A stretch of 64,000 nt of DNA from Bradyrhizobium lablabi (GTDB taxonomy: Bacteria; Pseudomonadota; Alphaproteobacteria; Rhizobiales; Xanthobacteraceae), in assembly GCF_900141755.1 (NCBI RefSeq), contig NZ_LT670844.1, forward strand, positions 7,164,501 through 7,228,500, given 5' to 3'. The notes beneath the pieces were generated by a model, which was not told where the DNA came from, did not search any database, and saw nothing but the letters and a program-made list of their open reading frames with translations. Within the stretch, counting starts at the first letter, position 1. Each line of letters begins with the position of its first letter. Positions 21,850 through 31,260 of the stretch are shown here, in pieces. The translations under genes were made by a program, and so were the position numbers.

Positions 21850-24800
21850 TTGATTAAGTCCCTGTTACAGTTCGGTCTGACGCGCAGCGCGATCATCGTC
21901 CTGGGCCTTGCGGTGTTCTGTGCCGCCGGGCTGATTGCCTTTACCAACTTGAATATCGAAGCCTACCCCAACCCGGCCCCTGTGATTCTGGAGATCACCG
22001 CGCAGGCGCCGGGTCTGTCCGCCGAGGAGATGGAGAAGTATTACACCATTCCGATGGAGGTTGGCCTCTATCCGACGCCAGGCGTCGTCAATGTCCGCTC
22101 GACGTCTTTTTATGGCCTGTCGTTCGTCCGGGTGACTTTTGCGTATGGTGTCGACTATTACTTCGCGCTGTCGCAAGCCTCGATCAGTTTGACCCAAAAC
22201 GTCAATCTGCCTGGCAACCAGGTTGCGCAAATTCAGCAGTCCAGCCTGGTCGGAGAAATCTACCGGTATCAACTGGTCGGTCCGCCGCACTTCGGGCTCA
22301 CCAATCTGCGGACCCTGCAGGACTATGTCGTCACGCGCCGGCTCCTGACCATTCCCGGCGTGGTGCAGATCAATTCGTGGGGCGGCACCACCAAGCAGTT
22401 CAATGTCGATGCGGACCTGCAGAAGCTCGAAGCCTACAACGTCACCGTCCCGCAGCTGATCAGCGCGCTCGGCAACGCCAACATCAATGTGGGCGGCCGC
22501 GAGATCACCATCGGACAGCAATCGGTCAATATCCGCGGCATTGGGCTCGTCGACAGCGGCGGCGCCGACGACGTCACCAAGGGATATAAGGTCCAGGATA
22601 TCGAGAACGTCGTCCTCACCCAGTCAAACGGGCTGCCGATCCAGATCAAGAACGTCGCCAAGGTCAGCGTCGGCTACGTCCCACGGCTCGGAATTGCGGG
22701 CAGGGATCACGATGATGACGTAGCAGCCGCAATCGTCGTGATGGGGCGGACCCAGCACACCAACGATATCATTCCGCGCGTTCAGGCCGCCGTGGAGAAG
22801 CTCAACAGCGACGGAAGCCTGCCGCCCGGGGTCAAGATCGTTTCCTATTACGATCGCAGCTCGCTGGTCGGCGTCACCACCCACACCGTGCTGCACAATC
22901 TGATCTTCGGTTGTCTGCTGGTTTTCCTCATTCAATGGGTTTTCCTCGGCGATCTCCGAAGCGCCATCATCGTCGGCGCCAACATTCCGTTCGCGCTGTT
23001 CTTCGCCATCATCATTCTGGTGCTGCGTGGCGAAGATGCCAACCTTCTCTCGCTCGGCGCGGTCGATTTCGGCATCATCGTCGATTCCGCCGTGATCATG
23101 ATGGAGAACATCTACCGCAACTTCCAGTCCACCCCGGAGCACCGGCAAACGCTCCTTCGCCAGCTTTCCGAGGGGTATTGGGGACCGGATCCGACATCGG
23201 TGGCGGGACACACGACCGCAAGCCAGCGGTGGAATGAGCGGTTGCGCATCATCTTCGCGAGCGCGCTGCAGGTCGACAAGGCGGTCTTCTTTACCGCCGC
23301 GATCACGGTGACCGCCTTCGTGCCGCTGTTCACGATGACAGGTGTGGAAGGGCAGATCTTCGGGCCGATGGCGCGAACCTATGGCTACGCGCTTGCGGGA
23401 GCGCTGCTCGCGACCTTCACGGTGACGCCGGTGCTGGCCGCGCTGCTGCTTCCCAAGCACATCGAGGAGGTCGAAACGGTGATCGTGCGCGGCCTGCGCG
23501 CGACCTACACGCCTGTGCTGCGCTGGGCGCTCGGCAATTTAAAGGTCGCGGTGATCATCGGCATTGTCTTCATGGCCGTGAGTTTCCTCGCGGCGTCGCG
23601 GCTCGGCAGTGAATTTCTGCCTGCCCTGGAGGAGGGCAATCTGTGGATCAGGGCGGCCATGCCGCCCACCATCTCGCTCGATGCCGGCACCGAGGCGACC
23701 GGCAAGATGCGCGAGATATTGCTGAGGCATCCCGAGGTGCTCACGGTGGTATCGCAGCATGGGCGGCCGGATAACGGCAGCGACGCCTCGCCATTCTCCA
23801 ATGTCGAGTTGTTCGCACCGCTAAAGCCCTTCGACGAATGGCCCGCTAACCTGACCAAGGAGATGCTGACGGAGGAACTGCAGAAGGAATTCAGGGAGGA
23901 ACTGCCCGGGGTCGGGTTCAACTTCTCCCAATATATCCAGGACAATGTCGAGGAAGCGCTGTCGGGCGTCAAAGGCGCCAACTCGGTCAAGATCGTCGGA
24001 CCGAACCTTGAGATACTGGAACAGCTCGCGACCAAGGTGATGGCCGAGATGGCGAAAGTCCAGGGCGTCGCCGACCTCGGAATTTTTCACCTGCTCGGTC
24101 AACCCAACCTGAACATCAAGGTCGATCGCGAAAAAGCCGCGCGCTACGGCCTCAACACCGGCGACGTCAACAGCGTCGTGCAGGCGGCGCTGGGCGGCAC
24201 CAATGCAACCACGGTTCTCGAAGGCGACCGGCAATTCAGCCTGGCGGTCCGGCTCGATCCCAAATATCGCGCCAGCATCGACGCTGTCCGTTCCGTTAAG
24301 GTCGCCTATGCGACCCCCTCGGGGACAAATGCCTACGTCCCACTCAGCGAAATCGCGGACATCACCCTCGATACCGGCGCTTCGTTCATCTATCGCGAGC
24401 GCAGCCAGCGCTACATCCCGATCAAGTTCAGCGTACGCGGCCGCGATCTCGGCGGCACGGTGGCGGAAGCCCAGGAACGGGTCGCCAAAGCCATCAAGCT
24501 TCCGAACGGCTTCCAGATCCTGTGGGCCGGCGAGTTCGACGACCTGCAGAATGCCAAGCAGCGGCTGATGATCGTTGTCCCCATCACGCTGCTTTTGATC
24601 CTTGTGCTGCTCTACGGCCTGTTCAACTCGCTGCGTGACAGCCTTTTGGCGGTTGCCGGCATCCCCTTTGCGATCGGCGGCGGGCTGATCGCGCTTTATC
24701 TCGCCGGCCTTGATTTCAGCGTCTCGGCGGCGATCGGCTTCATCTCGCTGTTCGGCGTCGCTGTCATGGACGGCATTCTCAACATCACCTATTTCCGCGA

Positions 24801-25110
24801 ACTCCGGGTTCAGGGCATGGATATCAGCGAGGCGGTGTTCCACGGCGCCGAGCAACGGATGCGGCCGATGTTGATGACCGCACTTTCGGCGGGCGTCGGA
24901 TTGTTCCCGGCGGCGATTTCCCATGGCATCGGCAGTCAGGTGCAGCGGCCTTTGGCAACCGTTGTGGTCGGAGGTATGTTTATCGGACCTCTGCTGCTGC
25001 TGGTCGTCGCGCCCGCGCTCCGAAAGATTTTTCTCTCGAGAGACCGGGCGTCCGAACCTGAAAGTGGCGGCGAAGCCGTCGCGGCGGCCGAGGGCGGTTT
25101 GGAGAGTTGA
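21850..25110 (+). CDS. CzcA-family heavy-metal RND efflux pump
   Basis: The 1086-residue product has the length and symmetry of HME-RND proton antiporters: TM1 at residues 12-32 (SAIIVLGLAVFCAAGLIAF), a large periplasmic loop, TM2-6, a second loop and TM8-12. The TM4 motif LGAVDFGIIVDSAVIMMENI closely matches the DFG-x-x-VDGAVVM-x-EN signature of the Co/Zn/Ni-type (HME1-3) pumps and not the copper type. The start is a TTG at 21850, 45 bases after the adaptor; the frame begins MIKSLLQFGLTRSA, as expected for the family. It is the motor of the tripartite system with 20570 and 25153. Substrate: divalent cation, inferred from the TM4 signature only. Confidence 0.9.
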   Translation: MIKSLLQFGLTRSAIIVLGLAVFCAAGLIAFTNLNIEAYPNPAPVILEITAQAPGLSAEEMEKYYTIPMEVGLYPTPGVVNVRSTSFYGLSFVRVTFAYGVDYYFALSQASISLTQNVNLPGNQVAQIQQSSLVGEIYRYQLVGPPHFGLTNLRTLQDYVVTRRLLTIPGVVQINSWGGTTKQFNVDADLQKLEAYNVTVPQLISALGNANINVGGREITIGQQSVNIRGIGLVDSGGADDVTKGYKVQDIENVVLTQSNGLPIQIKNVAKVSVGYVPRLGIAGRDHDDDVAAAIVVMGRTQHTNDIIPRVQAAVEKLNSDGSLPPGVKIVSYYDRSSLVGVTTHTVLHNLIFGCLLVFLIQWVFLGDLRSAIIVGANIPFALFFAIIILVLRGEDANLLSLGAVDFGIIVDSAVIMMENIYRNFQSTPEHRQTLLRQLSEGYWGPDPTSVAGHTTASQRWNERLRIIFASALQVDKAVFFTAAITVTAFVPLFTMTGVEGQIFGPMARTYGYALAGALLATFTVTPVLAALLLPKHIEEVETVIVRGLRATYTPVLRWALGNLKVAVIIGIVFMAVSFLAASRLGSEFLPALEEGNLWIRAAMPPTISLDAGTEATGKMREILLRHPEVLTVVSQHGRPDNGSDASPFSNVELFAPLKPFDEWPANLTKEMLTEELQKEFREELPGVGFNFSQYIQDNVEEALSGVKGANSVKIVGPNLEILEQLATKVMAEMAKVQGVADLGIFHLLGQPNLNIKVDREKAARYGLNTGDVNSVVQAALGGTNATTVLEGDRQFSLAVRLDPKYRASIDAVRSVKVAYATPSGTNAYVPLSEIADITLDTGASFIYRERSQRYIPIKFSVRGRDLGGTVAEAQERVAKAIKLPNGFQILWAGEFDDLQNAKQRLMIVVPITLLLILVLLYGLFNSLRDSLLAVAGIPFAIGGGLIALYLAGLDFSVSAAIGFISLFGVAVMDGILNITYFRELRVQGMDISEAVFHGAEQRMRPMLMTALSAGVGLFPAAISHGIGSQVQRPLATVVVGGMFIGPLLLLVVAPALRKIFLSRDRASEPESGGEAVAAAEGGLES

Positions 25111-25152
25111 TTGGGAAGGCGCAATGTCGGGTGTTTTGAGGGATTTGATCAC

Positions 25153-26745
25153 ATGTTGTGTTTAGCTGATCCTCGACAGCGGCTTGCTGCGCCCGACGGG
25201 CGGCCTTCCGGCGGGAAGTGGCGCGCCGTCGCCGGCGCTGCGATGGTGACGATCCTGTCATTGGCCATCACCGGCTGTGCGGTCGGACCGAATTTCAAGC
25301 CCGCGGCCGCGCCTGACGTCGACGGTTATGTGCCTGGAAAGCTTGCCTCGCCCGATCCCGGACGCGGCGGTCCTCGCGTTGCCAGACAGCATTTTGTCTC
25401 TGGCGCCGAGGTTTCGGCGCGCTGGTGGTCGGCGTTCAAATCGCCGCTGCTCAACGATCTCGTCAAGCAGGCGGTCGATCATAATCCTAACCTGCAGGCC
25501 GCGGAGGCCGCGATCAAGATCGCGCAATACAACGCCCGGGCCCAGCGCGGATTGTTCTTTCCGCAAGTCAACGGCAATTCGACGTCCTCGCAAATCCTGG
25601 TTGCCAATCCCGGCCAGGTGCCGTCTATCCCAACGGAGGGACCGCAGACCGAATTCTCGCTGGTGACCCATCAGCTGACGGTGTCGTTCGTGCCGGATAT
25701 CTGGGGCGCCAACATCCGCTCGGTTGAGAATCTGGATGCCCTGACCGAGCTGCAATTGTTCCAGCTCGAGGCCGCCTATCTGACGCTGACCAGCAACGTG
25801 GTGACGGCTGCCATTCAGGAGGCCTCGCTTCGCGGCCAGATCGCCGCGACCCAGCGGATTATCGGGATCGAACGGCATCTTCTGGATATTCTCAAGCAAC
25901 AGTTCAGCAGGGGTGCGGTTGCCAAGGCGGACGTGCTTGCGCAGGAAGCAGCGCTCGCGGCGGCCGAACAATTGCTGCCGCCGCTGGAAAAGCAGCTGGC
26001 GCAGCAGCGCGATCTGTTGACGGCGCTGGCCGGGCAGTATGCGGCTGATGAGGTCGCACAGAAATTCGATCTCGCGCATTTCGCGTTGCCGGCCAATCTG
26101 CCGATCAGCCTGCCGAGCAAGCTGGTCGATCAGCGGCCCGACGTCAGGGCGGCGGAAGCCAACATGCATTCGGCAAGCGCGCTGGTTGGCGTGTCGATCG
26201 CCGCCCGGCTGCCAAATCTCGTGCTCTCGGCCAACGGCGGATCTGCCTCCTTCAACCTTGCCGAGAGCTTCCTGCCCGGAACCGGATTCTATACGCTTGC
26301 CGCGAGCACGACCGCGCCGATCTTCGATGGTTTTGCGCTCTATAACAGGCAGAAGGCGGCCGAGGCCGCGCTCGAGCAGGCCGAAGCGCAATATCGCTCC
26401 ACCGTCATCGCCGCATTCCAGAACGTCGCGGACGCCTTGCGGGCCCTGCAGGCAGACGCCCGCGCCATGAGGGCGGCTGTCCACGCGGAAGAGACGGCGA
26501 AGGCAAGTCTCGATGTCGTTCGAAGCCAGGTGGACGCAGGTCAGGTCAATCAGCTCGCCGTCCTCAACGCCCAGCAGACTTATCTCACCGCGGCCGTGAT
26601 CCGCGTGCAAACCGAAGCCAATCGTCTCGCCGACACTGCCGCGCTATTCATGGCACTCGGCGGTGGCTGGCCGGTGACCTGCACCACGCCGGTCTGGCGC
26701 GAATGCGCGATGGCGGAAGGTCCACCACCTCCGCCCAATATCTGA
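25153..26745 (+). CDS. NodT/OprM-family outer membrane efflux lipoprotein
   Basis: The start is placed at the ATG at 25153 (the frame opens at a TTG at 25111), giving about 530 residues. The lipobox LAITGC follows a hydrophobic core (AGAAMVTILSLAITGC), and CAVGPNFKPAAAP is the classic mature start of NodT-type channels. Two TolC-like repeats follow, with long helices (DLVKQAVDHNPNLQAAEAAI, then RPDVRAAEANMHSASALVGV). It provides the outer-membrane exit of the metal efflux complex. The C-terminal PVTCTTPVWRECAMAEGPPP with two Cys is unusual and lies after the barrel/helix domain. Confidence 0.88.
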   Translation: MLCLADPRQRLAAPDGRPSGGKWRAVAGAAMVTILSLAITGCAVGPNFKPAAAPDVDGYVPGKLASPDPGRGGPRVARQHFVSGAEVSARWWSAFKSPLLNDLVKQAVDHNPNLQAAEAAIKIAQYNARAQRGLFFPQVNGNSTSSQILVANPGQVPSIPTEGPQTEFSLVTHQLTVSFVPDIWGANIRSVENLDALTELQLFQLEAAYLTLTSNVVTAAIQEASLRGQIAATQRIIGIERHLLDILKQQFSRGAVAKADVLAQEAALAAAEQLLPPLEKQLAQQRDLLTALAGQYAADEVAQKFDLAHFALPANLPISLPSKLVDQRPDVRAAEANMHSASALVGVSIAARLPNLVLSANGGSASFNLAESFLPGTGFYTLAASTTAPIFDGFALYNRQKAAEAALEQAEAQYRSTVIAAFQNVADALRALQADARAMRAAVHAEETAKASLDVVRSQVDAGQVNQLAVLNAQQTYLTAAVIRVQTEANRLADTAALFMALGGGWPVTCTTPVWRECAMAEGPPPPPNI

Positions 26746-26802
26746 CGCCGGAAGCGATCTAAGTCAGATCCGAAATCGGAAAAATCCAGTCGCGCGTGAG
26801 AT

Positions 26803-27135
26803 TCACCAAGCGACGTAAGCGCAGAGCAATGACAGGGGCAAGATCGCAGGACCGAGATACAGCCAGGTGCGGTACGCCTCAATGTCTTTCGGCAGAATAA
26901 AAATGTTGGCGATGAGCCACAGACACACCGTGAGACCTAGCCCCACGCGCAAGAGATCGCTTGGTGTCTCGAGTACAGAGCGAAGACTTTCGACCTGAGG
27001 GCTGGCGACGCGCGCGGCGATTACCGTCATGATGAGTAAAAAAACCGCGCGAACAGCTACGCCGGCGGTCCAGAAGGGAATTCTGGGATTCGATTTTTTT
27101 GGCAAATCACCTTGTAAATTCAGGTCGGTGCTCAT
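26803..27135 (-). CDS. Small membrane protein, three predicted helices
   Basis: From the ATG at 27135 the 110-residue product starts MSTDLNLQGDLPKKSNPRIP. It has hydrophobic helices at about 30-50 (AGVAVRAVFLLIMTVIAARV), 67-87 (LRVGLGLTVCLWLIANIFIL) and 92-110 (RTWLYLGPAILPLSLLCAYV). The soluble N-terminus is short. It converges on the efflux operon. I recognise no family; the texture is that of a conserved hypothetical inner-membrane protein. Confidence 0.6.
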   Translation of the reverse strand: MSTDLNLQGDLPKKSNPRIPFWTAGVAVRAVFLLIMTVIAARVASPQVESLRSVLETPSDLLRVGLGLTVCLWLIANIFILPKDIEAYRTWLYLGPAILPLSLLCAYVAW

Positions 27136-27459
27136 AGCACATTCCCGCATCAGTATGCTCAAAAACCTATCTCTTATAGCCCTGCAACAGCAAGAGGTTA
27201 TTTTATTTCTATGGATCACAGTCCATTTATATGAGTCATATAAATTAAAGGTCAGCGATACTTACCGTATAATGCTGCAGCGCATGCAAAAATTGCATTC
27301 CTGGCACGGTAGAGAGCTGCGGGCCGACTTGTTCGGCATGCCCTCAATTCACAAAAAATCAGATGATTTGCAGGGGCTTATTGTCGCCAGATGAGTGATG
27401 TATGGCACAAGCTTCGCACGTCTTTTGGCCAGCAGAACATCAGGGATGAGGAGGGGCGC

Positions 27460-27726
27460 ATGATCGGCGGAACGAAAGCGATCAGAACTCTTGTCGCCGC
27501 CGCGACAATCATTTCATCGCTCACGCTCCCGGCGTACGCCGATCCTTTCAGCAAAAGACCGGGGAGCGGCGGATATTCCGGTCCGCCCGTCGAGAATCAC
27601 CCGAAGGTCGATGAGAAGGCCTACAAGGCCGCGCTCGAGCGGATACCGGATCCCGACAAGAAGTTCGACCCCTGGGGTATCGCTCGGCCAGCCGAACCTG
27701 CGAAGACCACGAAGAAATCAAACTAG
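27460..27726 (+). CDS. Small secreted hypothetical protein, 88 aa
   Basis: GAGGGG at 27451-27456 sets the start at the ATG at 27460 (MIGGTKAIRTLVAAATIISS), a signal peptide cleaved after AYA. The mature 60 residues are polar and proline-rich, with KRPGSGGYSGPPVENHPKVD, EKAYKAALERIPDPDKKFDP, WGIARPAEP and a Lys-rich end. KAYKAALERIPDP is the sort of helical segment conserved in short bradyrhizobial periplasmic proteins. A palindrome (GCCTGCAC-G-GTGCAGGC, 27732-27748) just after the stop may aid termination. Confidence 0.65.
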   Translation: MIGGTKAIRTLVAAATIISSLTLPAYADPFSKRPGSGGYSGPPVENHPKVDEKAYKAALERIPDPDKKFDPWGIARPAEPAKTTKKSN

Positions 27727-28052
27727 GGATTGCCTGCACGGTGCAGGCGAGGGGCGCCGAAGCCATGAGGCTGTAGCTGCGCTCGTTCGAGAGTGCGATG
27801 CGGCAATCGCGTGGCGCGCGAGATGTGTGCATTGCCAACACACGACGTCCCTCGCAAATGATTGAAGTTGGCTGTTTTTTCGCCGGTCAATCGTCTTGCT
27901 GATCTTTCGCGCAGTACACGATTGATTCTTGCGCTTCCGGAAACTTGGGATCATCCTCATCCAGAGGGACAACAAGACGGCGAGCAGAGTCGTCGATAGG
28001 AAAGCATCAAAGCCTGTTCGTTTGAGTTGTCTCGAATCGAATGGAGGCTGCA
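27727..28052. other. Intergenic region
   Basis: Apart from the palindrome at 27732-27748, nothing was identified. Frames on either strand here are of poor composition. Confidence 0.4.
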
Positions 28053-28280
28053 ATGTATAAATCTCTGGCGACCGTCGCCGGAACAGTCGCGATCGTTTCG
28101 GCCGGGCTGTTGACGCCCGCCCAGGCTGGCGGCTCAGCCAGCGCGGCTTCGAAATACGGCCACTCCAGCCAGGTCGCGACCTATCAGACGCAGAGCAAGC
28201 GACAGGTGCAACGCAACGACTTCCCGATCACGGAATATTCGTCGTCGTCGGCGAGGACGCACGGGGCCAAATACCGCTAG
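28053..28280 (+). CDS. Small secreted hypothetical protein, 75 aa
   Basis: The ATG at 28053 follows TGGAGGC at the right distance, so it is preferred over the ATG at 28041. MYKSLATVAGTVAIVSAGLL is a signal peptide, cleaved after TPAQA. The mature chain is small, basic, and rich in Ser, Gln and Tyr (YQTQSKRQVQRNDFPITEYS). No Cys or known motif. Function unknown. Confidence 0.6.
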   Translation: MYKSLATVAGTVAIVSAGLLTPAQAGGSASAASKYGHSSQVATYQTQSKRQVQRNDFPITEYSSSSARTHGAKYR

Positions 28281-28310
28281 TTTGCCGAAGCTTCCGGTTT
28301 GGCAAGCCTA

Positions 28311-29207
28311 CTAGTTTGGCAGGTTTTCAAGGGCGTTCTTTGCGCTCATTGATGAAGGCAAGTCGGCGGTCATAGCCGGCGGTGCACCAGCTCCAGGCGC
28401 GTGATGCGCGTCGGCGTGGCGCGCCAAATCAGCGTCGTTCACCCATGCCCGCACGGTGGCCAGGACTTCGGGCAGGATCGCGTTGACGTCGTCCTTGGTC
28501 ATGCCCGCGCGCACGCGCGGGTCATAGAGAATGTTGAGAAGATACTGGTCGTAGACATCGAAGAAACCCATCTGGACCTCGTCATTGAACATCGTCCAGG
28601 GCACCGAGCGGTCGTCATTGATGGCTCCGAGCGCTTGCAGCAGCTCCTCATAGGCACAATCATAAAATACGAATTCTCCGGCATCGACCGGCAGGATCAC
28701 CTCGGCGCGGCGGATGCGATAAAGCTTGTCCTTGCCGATGCCGGACAGACATTCGGGACTGAGCGACTTCTGGATTCGGCTCGCTTTGCCGCTCCCATAA
28801 CGGGCACGAATGGTCCGCCTTAGATCGTGCTCCGCGACCAGCGTAACCGTGAAATTAGCGGCCTCGCGGTCGTTGGTGACGGCGACATCGAGATGATTCA
28901 CGCGTGCGCGGATGTCGTCAACGATCGCGGCGATTTCGGAACGACGGTCGGGCAGGCCCTTGCTGACCACGAAGATCCGCACCGGCTCATCGAACTTGCG
29001 AACGCGTTCCGCCGGCGCGCCGATCTGCAATTCGGCGTTGAATGCGATCTTGAAAAAGCCGTCGCGTATCTCGTCATTGGTAAAATCTTTTCGCTCGGAA
29101 GCGCGCCGGCTCGTGATGTCGGGATTTTCAGCATTCGCGGCACTGTTGCCCAGCCCGATAAGCGCGGTCAGCACGATCAACGTCTGTGTCAGCCTGCAAA
29201 AACTCAT
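28311..29207 (-). CDS. DUF2927 domain periplasmic protein
   Basis: The 298-residue protein has a signal peptide (MSFCRLTQTLIVLTALIGLG, cleavage near ANA). The central 200 residues fit the DUF2927 family as I recall it: DGFFKIAFNAELQ, the VRIFVVSKGLPDRRSEIAAI strand pair, DIRARVNHLDVAV, CLSGIGKDKLYRIRRAEVIL, then DAGEFVFYDCAYEELLQALG and NDEVQMGFFDVYDQYLLNIL. The family is widespread in rhizobia and is of unknown function, possibly a protease-like fold. Its ribosome site, AGGGAAA, is part of a duplicated segment (29212-29245). Confidence 0.8.
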   Translation of the reverse strand: MSFCRLTQTLIVLTALIGLGNSAANAENPDITSRRASERKDFTNDEIRDGFFKIAFNAELQIGAPAERVRKFDEPVRIFVVSKGLPDRRSEIAAIVDDIRARVNHLDVAVTNDREAANFTVTLVAEHDLRRTIRARYGSGKASRIQKSLSPECLSGIGKDKLYRIRRAEVILPVDAGEFVFYDCAYEELLQALGAINDDRSVPWTMFNDEVQMGFFDVYDQYLLNILYDPRVRAGMTKDDVNAILPEVLATVRAWVNDADLARHADAHHAPGAGAPPAMTADLPSSMSAKNALENLPN

Positions 29208-29211
29208 CGTC

Positions 29212-29245
29212 TTTCCCTAACGCGTGAGTATTTCCCTAACGCGTG
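29212..29245 (-). repeat. Direct repeat duplicating the ribosome site of the DUF2927 gene
   Basis: TTTCCCTAACGCGTG (minus strand CACGCGTTAGGGAAA) occurs at 29212-29226 and 29231-29245, a 19-base period. The copy nearer the gene supplies the AGGGAAA Shine-Dalgarno, so the upstream copy is a second, unused one. Confidence 0.75.
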
Positions 29246-30096
29246 GCGTCGTCGCGTCGGCGCTGCTTGCACGTCTACACCAAGCAAAATTCGTACCGTC
29301 GGTTGCTAGCAACATAGTCACAACGGCATAGGAGTTCGCGATGAGCGCGAATGGCTTGTTATAGAGAACTCATAAGGGGAGAGCCGCTCGCGCGCCGCAA
29401 AATGCGATATGAAAAAATTATTTTTTTGGTATCGAACAACTATGCGCGGATTATTTTTTACGAACGAACGAACTCGCGAACGAACGATGCGAGCGGTGAT
29501 CCGCTCTCGGAAACGATAAAGCTCAGTTCCGCGATGCAAGGACCGCAATCGGGCCTTCGCGGTGTTCGCACGGACGGCAGCACACAATCCCCCAAAACTC
29601 CAAGCCGCCACGCCATCGTTCCCTCGCGCGTTTTGCTGCGGCAATTCGTCGGGCTGTGCGGCCAAGAAGAGGCGCACGCACGCAACGGCGATTCCCCCGG
29701 AGGGCGCTGGCTGACGAGGCGGGGGCCCGCAAGTGAAGTCGGGTCCATTCAATCAAGTGGTTCACACGGGATCGCGACCTTTGCCGGAGCAGGACGCGGC
29801 CGGCGACGGGGGCGCGGTTTATTCGACATTTCCCGCGGTGGTGGAATTGAATTCGGTCGGCGTTGTCGCCTCATGGACCCCGACGCCGCCGCTGACGTTC
29901 GAGGCAAGCTGCGCTGTGCCCTTGAAATTCGCGATCTCGACGCAGCCCCATTATGAGGCCTATGGACGGTTCATCTTCCGGCCGCTGCTGTTGGGGCCTC
30001 TGCCGGGATAGCGGGCTTCGTATTCGTCCGCGCCACTCTCCGAGTGACGCTTCCCGCATTGGCGATTAGGATGGTCTTCACGGGAGGACGCTCTCC
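29246..30096. other. Long intergenic region without a secure gene
   Basis: A plus-strand frame at 29733-30011 (92 codons) and several minus-strand frames are open but lack ribosome sites and recognisable composition. An AT-rich patch at 29408-29460 with GAACGAAC repeats could be a promoter. I see no RNA gene. Confidence 0.4.
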
Positions 30097-30354
30097 ATGC
30101 CAAGAAAAGGGATCACCGGCCACGACGAATGGGTTGTCACGGAGGCGCTGGCAACGGCGCTGGTGGCGCTGGAGCAGCTTCCACCGCAACACCAGCCGCG
30201 CGCGCATATGGACGACGTCAGGAAGCTTTTGGCCGCCAGTTGCCAACATGGAACCGTCAACCTGCATTTGGCCCAGGCCAAGTGCAGATTATTTCCGGAC
30301 CTTGATCCCGCGACCGTCTATCAGGAATACGGCCTCGGGGACGGGCAAGGCTGA
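30097..30354 (+). CDS. Conserved small hypothetical protein, 85 aa
   Basis: ACGCTCTCC precedes the ATG and GGGAGG lies about 15 bases before it. The product reads MPRKGITGHDEWVVTEALAT, ALVALEQLPPQHQPRAHMDD, VRKLLAASC and ends ATVYQEYGLGDGQG. It appears soluble and alpha-helical, with no signal peptide. The helix TEALATALVALEQLP resembles a short conserved rhizobial family of unknown function. Confidence 0.6.
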   Translation: MPRKGITGHDEWVVTEALATALVALEQLPPQHQPRAHMDDVRKLLAASCQHGTVNLHLAQAKCRLFPDLDPATVYQEYGLGDGQG

Positions 30355-30498
30355 AGAGGTTGCCGTCTGTTGTTGATGCGCCTGGAGTCGGGCTGATGAG
30401 ATTTAGGTTTCCAGCCCGACCGCTTCAGGCGCGAAGATCGATCCGGGTTCGCTATTTGGCAGCACTGAAAAGCAAGACCGGTTCGCGACGCCGACGGA

Positions 30499-30735
30499 TC
30501 AATAGGCCTGCGGTAGGCAGGGCGGCGGGCCGTTATCCCAGGGCTGGCCGGCAAATGCGCCCACGCGCGGAGCCGGAATACAGGCCCGCCCGTCAACATA
30601 GCCCTCGTCAGGCATAGTCGTCGCATTGGTACGGTCAACGAGGTGCCGCGCTACGTGGGTCTCGCGAGCCATAGCGGGAGTTGCGAGCATGGCTGCGGCG
30701 ATCAACGCAGTCGCCAGAATTTTCGGCTTAGTCAT
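30499..30735 (-). CDS. Small secreted hypothetical protein, 78 aa
   Basis: MTKPKILATALIAAAMLATP is a signal peptide cleaved after AMA. The mature chain (RETHVARHLVDRTNATTMPD, EGYVDGRACIPAPRVGAFAG, QPWDNGPPPCLPQAY) has two Cys that may pair. The PWDNGPPPC ending is typical of a class of short Bradyrhizobium exported proteins. Function unknown. Confidence 0.65.
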   Translation of the reverse strand: MTKPKILATALIAAAMLATPAMARETHVARHLVDRTNATTMPDEGYVDGRACIPAPRVGAFAGQPWDNGPPPCLPQAY

Positions 30736-30933
30736 TCAATTTCTCCATCCGATATCACAAGCCAATGACGTTGGCTCCTCTTTGGAGATGGAGAAGCATT
30801 CGACCGTTTAAAGTAACATTTCCTCACGTCGGTTCAACGCAGTGCGAGATGGGTGCGACTTTCGTCGTTTGCCACCGAAGTTGAATTTGGGTTCGCTTCC
30901 TAACGCACCGCCGCCAATTGAGGGCAAGCCCCC

Positions 30934-31197
30934 TTACCTGATATCGGCCGGGCCACGGCAAGTGTGGATTTGCGGCTCGCTGACGCGACCCTTGCCGCAG
31001 CCGCCAACGAGGTAGCTGGGAGATAGATTGGGCCACGTGCTGGCAGCTGGCGCATCTGAATCTTCGGACCTCACCATGTCAGGAAAGGCCGGCTTGGTCT
31101 GAAAGGAACCGGCGGCCTGGCAAGTCGACCAAGTGGGGGCTGTGAGACCGATTACCAAGCCCACGAAGCCGAGGCGGCGAAGCACAGAGTTCAACAT
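30934..31197 (-). CDS. Small secreted Cys-containing hypothetical protein, 87 aa
   Basis: The ATG at 31197 is preferred over one at 31209 because the signal peptide (MLNSVLRRLGFVGLVIGLTA) then begins normally. The mature part ends YLVGGCGKGRVSEPQIHTCR and GPADIR; GCG-x-GR-x6-H-x-C-RGP is a motif I associate with many short rhizobial exported proteins. Two C-terminal Cys could pair. No function known. Confidence 0.6.
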   Translation of the reverse strand: MLNSVLRRLGFVGLVIGLTAPTWSTCQAAGSFQTKPAFPDMVRSEDSDAPAASTWPNLSPSYLVGGCGKGRVSEPQIHTCRGPADIR

Positions 31198-31260
31198 CTT
31201 AATCTCCACGCATAGAATTCTTTACTCTTGGGATGATCTCAGGGCGAGACTCTTGGGATC

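Noticed and set aside
22624..25152. Long minus-strand frames opposite the RND pump
   Set aside because: They are shadows of the high-GC pump gene, with Asp/Arg/His-rich composition and no domain.
29733..30011. 92-codon plus-strand frame
   Set aside because: A GTG start without a ribosome site and no family features; overlapped by equally open frames on the other strand.
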